NCBI GenBank assembly: GCA_020744225.1
Contig: JAGMWG010000002.1
Span: 2,294,001 to 2,358,000 of the forward strand
Direction: 5' to 3'
Length of the DNA: 64,000 bases
Source of the DNA: Paraphoma chrysanthemicola
Lineage: Eukaryota > Ascomycota > Dothideomycetes > Pleosporales > Phaeosphaeriaceae
Shown here: piece after piece, positions 58,720 through 64,000 of the stretch
Layout of the letters: each line of letters opens with the position of its first letter
Position numbering within the stretch: the stretch's first letter is position 1
Translations under genes and position numbers: made by a program
Notes under the pieces: generated by a model
Told to the model about the DNA's origin: nothing
The model's database searches: none
What the model saw: only the letters and a program-made list of their open reading frames with translations

Positions 58720-60660
58720 TTACGAGTTGGCCTTCGCAGCAGAAGAATCTCTCCCAGCGGCTTTACGACATCGCTCAAGATGCCTTGCGAAGTTATCTTT
58801 CCGATCCCATACCTTCCCCGCACTTTTGCAGCCGATATTCGAACATCGCAGCTGATCTTGCACACTTGAAGATCTCTCAGCTTGAAGTTTGTGTACGGTG
58901 ATCTGGTGGCGCTTGAGATCAGCTCCAAGGTTGAAGGTCTTCGCGCACTGCGGACACCCGAAGCGTCGAATGTGCCTACGGTGCTCGTGCTCTCTCCGTT
59001 GGCCAGGCGTACGAAATCTTCGGTGGCAATGAGCGCATCCGTATATCGGCTCGTCGTGCACCACCAGCGGTGACGCACCACTATTAGTGGAAGAGCTCGG
59101 CGGAGATACATCGCAATCAGTCGGACTTATGGATGGTCGATCTGGGGTGAGATCTTGTGTCCTTTCAGTGGCCATTGGTAACGTCGAGGCGAGCCTGAGA
59201 TGGTGCTCGTGGTTATCTGCGCCACAAGAGGACCGCTCTGACACGGAAGCCATTCTCTGGCTGCGGCTAGAGGCCCGTGTTGGTTGTGTGAGCTCTTCAT
59301 CTTGGCTTTCGCTCTGAGCGCGCAGGTCTCCTCCGATAGCTGTCATACGATGTGGACTGTCTATATGGTCCATTCCGGCGGAAGAGGCGTGTATCGCAAC
59401 GGATCTGGATGCATTGGTATCGTCGCAGGGGCTAGGATATAGGATCGGATTCAAACCACGAGATGTGTCGGGGTCCTGGTCAGCACTTGTGGAGAAGATC
59501 TGCTCAGAAAGATGCGCAAAGAAGACAGGATTCAGATTGTACTCTAGAGCAAACGGACTGACGAGGTTATCGTTACGCAGCTCACTGACGTTTCTAACGT
59601 GCTGGCAGTCTAATCGAGTCCCTCTGTTGGCCTGTCTTGGCAGTAAGTGTGGCAATATTGGCTCATTATCCAAGAAGGTAATCTGTAGAGTGTTAACCTT
59701 GCGGGCATTTCATGTGCAGTCCAGTGCATGGTGTGGCAGGCCTCTTACCCGTGAAACTTCCCGTTCTCCCTGGTTTGGAAACGCGGAATCATCGTGCTCC
59801 ATGATAGACATAGACGTACATGTCCTATCAAAGGATAATGGCTGCGGACACTGCATTGATTGGGCGTGCGGATATGCATCTGTACCAAGATCAACCGCGC
59901 TATGCTCCGGAGTACTTGGAGTGCGATGATAGATGAAAGTTGATCCAGCGTCCGAGTCTTGTACTATTGTTAGTCCGCGTACCATAAGCTTGGAGAAAAA
60001 CCCTACCGTCGTCGCTAATTTCTGACACTTCGCTTAGGGAAAGCTCCATGGGGTTACGAACAGTCGAGGCCTGCGAGTACATTCGACGTGTGATTGGAGG
60101 TCGACGTTTGATCGGAGGATATGTGTAGTCCGTTTCTTTGGGGTGAACTTTGTCACCGGTTCCAGTAGGCCACCCAGGGCTCCCAGAGACACTGCTGGCA
60201 TCAAAACTGCCTCCGTGATGTTGTTTAATTGAAAGAGAGCTCCGAAGGGACCTGCTGGAGCCGCATGTGTCTGCTCCACCACGTGCCATAGTCACCAAAC
60301 GCTCGTCTATCAAGGTATGACTTCCCTCAGCACATATCGCATGGCGGTCCCCTGGCAGCCCGGGCTTCGAAACGACATGCGGAAGCTGTGCGCCATGTGA
60401 GCCTACATCTCTGATCTGGTGGCTCTCAGGCTCGATGGAGTGTTGCTGTAAAGGACGGCTAAGCTATGGAAATGTCGAATTCATTCATGACGTACCATGC
60501 TGGGTGGGGTCATGTGCTGTTCCCTCCATTTCTTCCGGAAGTAGAACCAGCCTGCCGCAAGTGTAGCAACGAATAATGTTGCGCCAATGGCGATGCCCGC
60601 AATAGCACCATTGCTGAGTGCACCATTCAGCGAAGAGGTTACTCGATGGGTGAGATGCAT
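58720..60660 (-). CDS. C2H2 zinc-finger protein with predicted N-terminal membrane anchor
   Basis: Four exons: 60660-60496, 60445-60007, 59963-59749, 59682-58720; introns 50, 43 and 66 nt, all with canonical borders; phases close to give 593 aa. Exon 1 encodes one strong transmembrane helix (GAIAGIAIGATLFVATLAAGWFYF cut here as residues 18-41) followed by a basic stop-transfer RKKWRE. Exons 2-4 give a long Ser/Thr-rich segment and, near the C-terminus, C2H2-type fingers: CAHCHRRFRTPGQRREHEHRRH, FGCPQCAKTFNLGADLKRH, and a longer CSNIGCKSAGKVWDRKDNFARH. As modelled it would be a tail-in membrane-tethered regulator needing cleavage to reach the nucleus. If exon 1 belongs to another transcript, the zinc-finger protein would begin at the ATG at 60289. 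Convergent with the HET gene, 120 bases apart. Confidence 0.68.
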
Positions 60661-61028
60661 CTTGGTCGATGTGATTGTAGCTTGTTGGTGAAGAAGGAAT
60701 GGCCGTTCTCGAGGTCCGGAATATGTAAGGAAGGAGCAAGGCTGACAGCTCCTATGCCTCCGAAATCTCAATCAATCAGAGATGCATCGACTTCAGCCTC
60801 ATCGCAACTTCCCTGTCGTCGTGCAGGTAGAATTCCGATGGCGTTAGTCAGCTCATCTAGCGTCCTGGAGGTATACACATTTCGTCACGTGAACAAATCA
60901 TGAACAGAAAGGCACTGTCGTCGTCAAGAGAATCTATTCTTACACACTTATTCCACTCCGAGGCTACTACAGCCCCATCTCACTCCCCCATCCCAACTCC
61001 CAAGTCACCTACAGCCACCCACATCCCC
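60661..61028. other. Intergenic between zinc-finger gene and 686-aa gene
   Basis: 368 bases holding the leader and promoter of the zinc-finger gene (read leftwards) and the 3' flank of the 686-aa gene. No other feature seen. Confidence 0.45.
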
Positions 61029-63089
61029 TCACTCCCTCTCTCTCCACACCACCACCTTGCCCCGACCACCTCCCACCGCCTCCAACCACTCCCTCCATGC
61101 ACCCACATCCACCCTGTACCCCTCAACCAGAGGAATCCGTCCGGCCTTCTCCATCTTCCACACCTGGCGCAACAGCGTCAGCGCACCGGGCTGCACCACT
61201 TCAGCAGCGCCATCTACACCCGGCAGCTCCGCGCTGCTCGCGAACCGCAAGTCCTGGCGCACGCGCACCGCATCCCTCGACATCGCGGCCAAGTTCTGCA
61301 GCGACGCGAAGCGCTTCAGACCTTTTGGCTGCGGCGCAGCTGCGGGCGTGGGCGCATTGGAGCCGCCGGGGTAGATGGTGTGCAGACACTTTGAAGCCCG
61401 CGTCACTGCTGTGGTGTGCCACGCTATCATGACATGTGGCGGCACCTCGCCCGGGGACACGCTGGCGTGTGCCTTGATGAGGATGTATGCCCAGCGGCCC
61501 TCGCCAATGTCTGCGCGGTGCCGCATGGACATGTGGTCGACGTGGGTCTCGAGGACGTCGAGTTTGAGGGCGCGCCTTAGGGCGGCGACTTTGGAGGCGT
61601 GGAGGGAGAAGGCGGGTTTATCTTTGTAGCTGAAGATGTCGACTTCGTAGTATGTCATGTCGACTTTGTGGCTGGGGCCCAGGAAGCGGATCTCCTTGTG
61701 CGGAGTGGACTTGTCATCGTAGAAGGCCGCAGAGAAGAGTTTGTGGGCGAGGGGCGGCTCAACAGGATATGGGAAGGCGGCGTTGATAGAGAAACGATGG
61801 GCATCGTTAAGTTGGGCATAGAGACGCGTCATGCTCATGGACCAAGGTATCATGATGGTCATGAGCGCGTTGGTATTGCCAGGAAACTCCTCCTTCCACA
61901 AGTGCTCTTGATCGACAGCAAGTACGGGCAGGTCGGTGGTCTTGTCAGTGAGCTGCGGCTTTGCAGGAGAATCCTGGTTAGACTCTGTAGGACGACGCTT
62001 CTTGGAGGCTGATGTCTTGGTAGGTGACGGCGCCTGGATCTTGATCTCCGGCGGCGGCAATACCTGCTGACGGTCCTCAAGGAATGGCATAGGAAACGGT
62101 GGTTTGCCGTGGATAGCAGGGACATACCCTCCCGGTACAAAGCCTGGCGGAGCGATATTGCCACTCCTTGTCTCGACAAAGTCCCACGAAGGCTTGCGCT
62201 CAACTTGAGGTGACGGGAAAAGAGTAGGTGGGGCAAGACCAATCGACTGGGTTGGGTTGGCGGAACTTCTGGCGCTCAAGGGGTTGCTGGCGGCGGAGTG
62301 CTGGAAGCTGTAGGAGTGGGGCGGGCTACCGAACTGCTGGGCAGGCTGAGCAACGTTTGCAGAGCTGTTCGCGTGCAACTGCTGAGAATCGTGAAGGTAG
62401 GGCGATTCGCTGAATTGCTGAGCCGACCGCGCAAAGTCTGGCGAACTACTGGCTGCAGCATGCTGAGAACCGTGGCTGTAAGGCGAAATGCCGAGTTGCT
62501 GAGTAGGCCTGGGCTGAGTGGTCGCTTGCTTCTTCTCCTTCTCTTCGGCGTCCGCCGCTCTGGCATCTCGGATGATATCCAACGGGTTCTTTCCCTTCAT
62601 CTTGATGTCCTTGCCATACTCCTGCAAGCTCGCTACGAGCCTCTGCTCCAGATCATGTGGCATTTCCTGAGGTGTCGCATACGGCTCAGGCGGCACCGCA
62701 CCGGTGACTTGGTGAAGACGACGTGAGAGATTCTGCGCGCCAAACAACCTGCCGAGCATGTTAGTTCTGCTCAAAGGCGGCGTCTTCTCTTCGAGTCTCG
62801 AGTGGACGTCCGCGGCCGGCGCATCCGATGTGGAAGAATCGTCGTACTCAGGGCGGTTGTCGTTGTGATCGATGGAGGCTGCTGTGCCGACTAAGTCTGA
62901 ATCTGTGGGATTTAAAGTGAGACCGCCAAACCCGGCGACTGGCGTCAGATCCGAGGGAGTGACGGTCAGTGAGGAGGTCGAGTCTGGCGTGTTGATATCG
63001 GGAATGGTAGCCGGAGAATGCAAGTAAGCCTTAGCTGCCGACGCCTTGTTCTTCTTGTTTTTGCGGTTGTTGTGCTTGTTCTTCGCCAT
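61029..63089 (-). CDS. Unknown 686-aa protein, disordered N-terminus and folded C-terminus
   Basis: Intronless; ATG at 63089. It starts with a strongly basic Asn/Lys stretch (MAKNKHNNRKNKKNK). Residues 20-400 are Ser/Pro/Gln-rich and probably disordered, with three imperfect repeats of about 28 residues between 205 and 290 (cores SPYSHGSQH, SPYLHDSQQ, SPPHSYSFQH, each followed by AQQF/Ala-Ser-rich sequence). From about 400 on the chain looks folded: EHLWKEEFPG, WSMSMTRLYAQLNDAHRFSINAAFPYP, EIRFLGPSHKVDMTYYEVDIFSYKDKPAFSLHA, and GRIPLVEGYRVDVGAWREWLEAVGGG near the end. No membrane segment. Family not recognised. Confidence 0.8.
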   Translation of the reverse strand: MAKNKHNNRKNKKNKASAAKAYLHSPATIPDINTPDSTSSLTVTPSDLTPVAGFGGLTLNPTDSDLVGTAASIDHNDNRPEYDDSSTSDAPAADVHSRLEEKTPPLSRTNMLGRLFGAQNLSRRLHQVTGAVPPEPYATPQEMPHDLEQRLVASLQEYGKDIKMKGKNPLDIIRDARAADAEEKEKKQATTQPRPTQQLGISPYSHGSQHAAASSSPDFARSAQQFSESPYLHDSQQLHANSSANVAQPAQQFGSPPHSYSFQHSAASNPLSARSSANPTQSIGLAPPTLFPSPQVERKPSWDFVETRSGNIAPPGFVPGGYVPAIHGKPPFPMPFLEDRQQVLPPPEIKIQAPSPTKTSASKKRRPTESNQDSPAKPQLTDKTTDLPVLAVDQEHLWKEEFPGNTNALMTIMIPWSMSMTRLYAQLNDAHRFSINAAFPYPVEPPLAHKLFSAAFYDDKSTPHKEIRFLGPSHKVDMTYYEVDIFSYKDKPAFSLHASKVAALRRALKLDVLETHVDHMSMRHRADIGEGRWAYILIKAHASVSPGEVPPHVMIAWHTTAVTRASKCLHTIYPGGSNAPTPAAAPQPKGLKRFASLQNLAAMSRDAVRVRQDLRFASSAELPGVDGAAEVVQPGALTLLRQVWKMEKAGRIPLVEGYRVDVGAWREWLEAVGGGRGKVVVWRERE

Positions 63090-63480
63090 GCTGAACGTGC
63101 GGGCTCGTCCTGTGCGGAGCGGGGTTCCAAAGGCTCTTGGTGATCAGCGTGGTATAGAGGTACAAAGACTTGTGGAGACCAGATACGGCAGAAATGCACT
63201 GGGAGGTGGTGTAAAAATCTGAAGGTGCTGTGGTACTGCAATTGAAAAGGTGCAAAATTTGCTGTCGTCGACTCAACCAGGTTGCCATAACAGTGCGACG
63301 ACAAACGGACAATCAACACCAGGTGAAAGAGGAAAGCGCACCATTATTATTATTGCATCCAGGACGGACGCCTAGCTAGGTATCCAGTCATATTGCTCCT
63401 CTATTGGATCCGTAATGCACAATCTTTAATGAGATGCGATGGTCCAAGTCTTGCGGTGGCCGCTCCACGCTTGATTGCGA
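63090..63480. other. Intergenic, promoter of the 686-aa gene
   Basis: 391 bases between the start of the 686-aa gene and the stop of the epimerase gene. It contains a short run of ATT triplets near 63343-63354. No gene recognised. Confidence 0.45.
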
Positions 63481-64000
63481 CTACTTGGCGGTTGAGAACA
63501 CGTAGTCAGCCTCCAGAGTGTAGGTGGGGCTGTTTGGTCCAAATATGTGCTTCTTCTCACGCTGCCACTCGGGCTGGTTGATTGCATCGATCCAGTCCTG
63601 AACCTCCATGACGACGCAGCCGTACTGCTGCACAAACGCAGGTCGGCCTTTGACACCCTGAGTAGACTTGATGGGTAGGTCACCTAGGTCTTATTAGAAG
63701 GGTCGGACTAGCTATTGAACAATTGTGACTTACCTTTTTGTCCACCGCAGCTGTACATCTGGAAGGCCTCTTGGTCGGAGTAAATATCGACCTTGATGCC
63801 CGACCAGTCACTCGACAGCGATGCAACGGGTCCAGAATTGCGCCAGTCGTACGGGCCATTCTGAGCACGGTTGACGAGATAGCAGTTGTCGTAGCCAGTG
63901 CAGTTTGTGCCGCAGTTACCCTCTAGCTCCGGAGCCGTGAAGTTGGTACCGATCTTCTTAGGAGCAGACCAGAAGTCATTGACGGAGTACTTCTCATTCG
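63481..64000 (-). CDS. Aldose 1-epimerase (mutarotase), 3' part
   Basis: Only the C-terminal part lies in the window; the gene continues beyond 64000. Exon parts are 64000-63734 and 63683-63481, with a 50-nt intron (GTAAGT...CTAAT...ACCTAG). The protein reads FWSAPKKIGTNFTAPELEGNCGTNCTGYDNCYLVNR, then VDIYSDQEAFQMYSCGGQKGDLPIKSTQG, and RPAFVQQYGCVVMEVQDWIDAINQPEW with the IFGPNSPTYTLEADYVFST ending. These are characteristic of fungal GalM-type mutarotases, many of them secreted. They interconvert alpha and beta anomers of aldoses such as galactose or glucose. The paired cysteines (CGTNC) suit an extracellular form; the signal peptide would be outside the window. Confidence 0.87.

Overview
The window looks like nuclear DNA of a filamentous ascomycete (Pezizomycotina). 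Genes are split by very short introns of mostly 43-66 nt with GTAWGT-like donors and CTAAC/CTGAC branch sites. The gene families are typical of this group: Zn2Cys6 and fungal_trans regulators, a HET-domain gene, a PDR-type ABC transporter, a TRI12-type MFS transporter, flavohemoglobin, a secreted aldose 1-epimerase type, and Cdc24. Assignment to Dothideomycetes is my inference from gene style, not demonstrated. No rRNA, tRNA, CRISPR array or intact transposon was recognised. All exon models were built by hand by joining reading frames at splice sites and checking that phases close.

Left part (1-13.6 kb): a broken two-RRM RNA-binding protein gene at the edge, an intronless flavohemoglobin, 4 kb without a convincing gene, a four-finger C2H2 regulator (one intron is GC-AG), an F-box-like protein, and an epsin with ENTH domain, UIMs and NPF motifs.

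Middle-left (14-27 kb): four minus-strand genes in a row, namely a tartrate/D-malate-type dehydrogenase, a fungal_trans regulator without a zinc cluster, a small Zn2Cys6 protein, and an HSL-type hydrolase. This could be a small catabolic group with its regulators. A bZIP factor follows, then 3.5 kb that seems empty, then a small coiled-coil protein.

Middle (27-41 kb): a divergent HSPA12-like Hsp70 ATPase, an unknown 645-aa protein, an F-box/WD40-like protein with an RGG tail, a G-alpha-like protein with degenerate nucleotide-binding motifs and a 250-residue extension, and a TRI12-type MFS exporter whose first intron carries three copies of a ~52-nt repeat.

Right part (42-64 kb): the polarity GEF Cdc24 (CH-DH-PH-PB1), a seven-bladed F-box/WD40 protein with a long low-complexity insertion, a full-size PDR ABC transporter, a 62-aa membrane protein, and a HET-domain gene. 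Convergent to the HET gene is a C2H2 protein whose spliced model begins with a transmembrane helix. A 686-aa unknown protein and the 3' end of an aldose 1-epimerase gene close the window.

The most unusual items are the candidate membrane-anchored zinc-finger protein (58720-60660), the G-alpha-like pseudo-GTPase (36454-38373), the adjacent DNA-binding-only and activation-domain-only regulators (15711-18694), and the repeat-expanded MFS intron.
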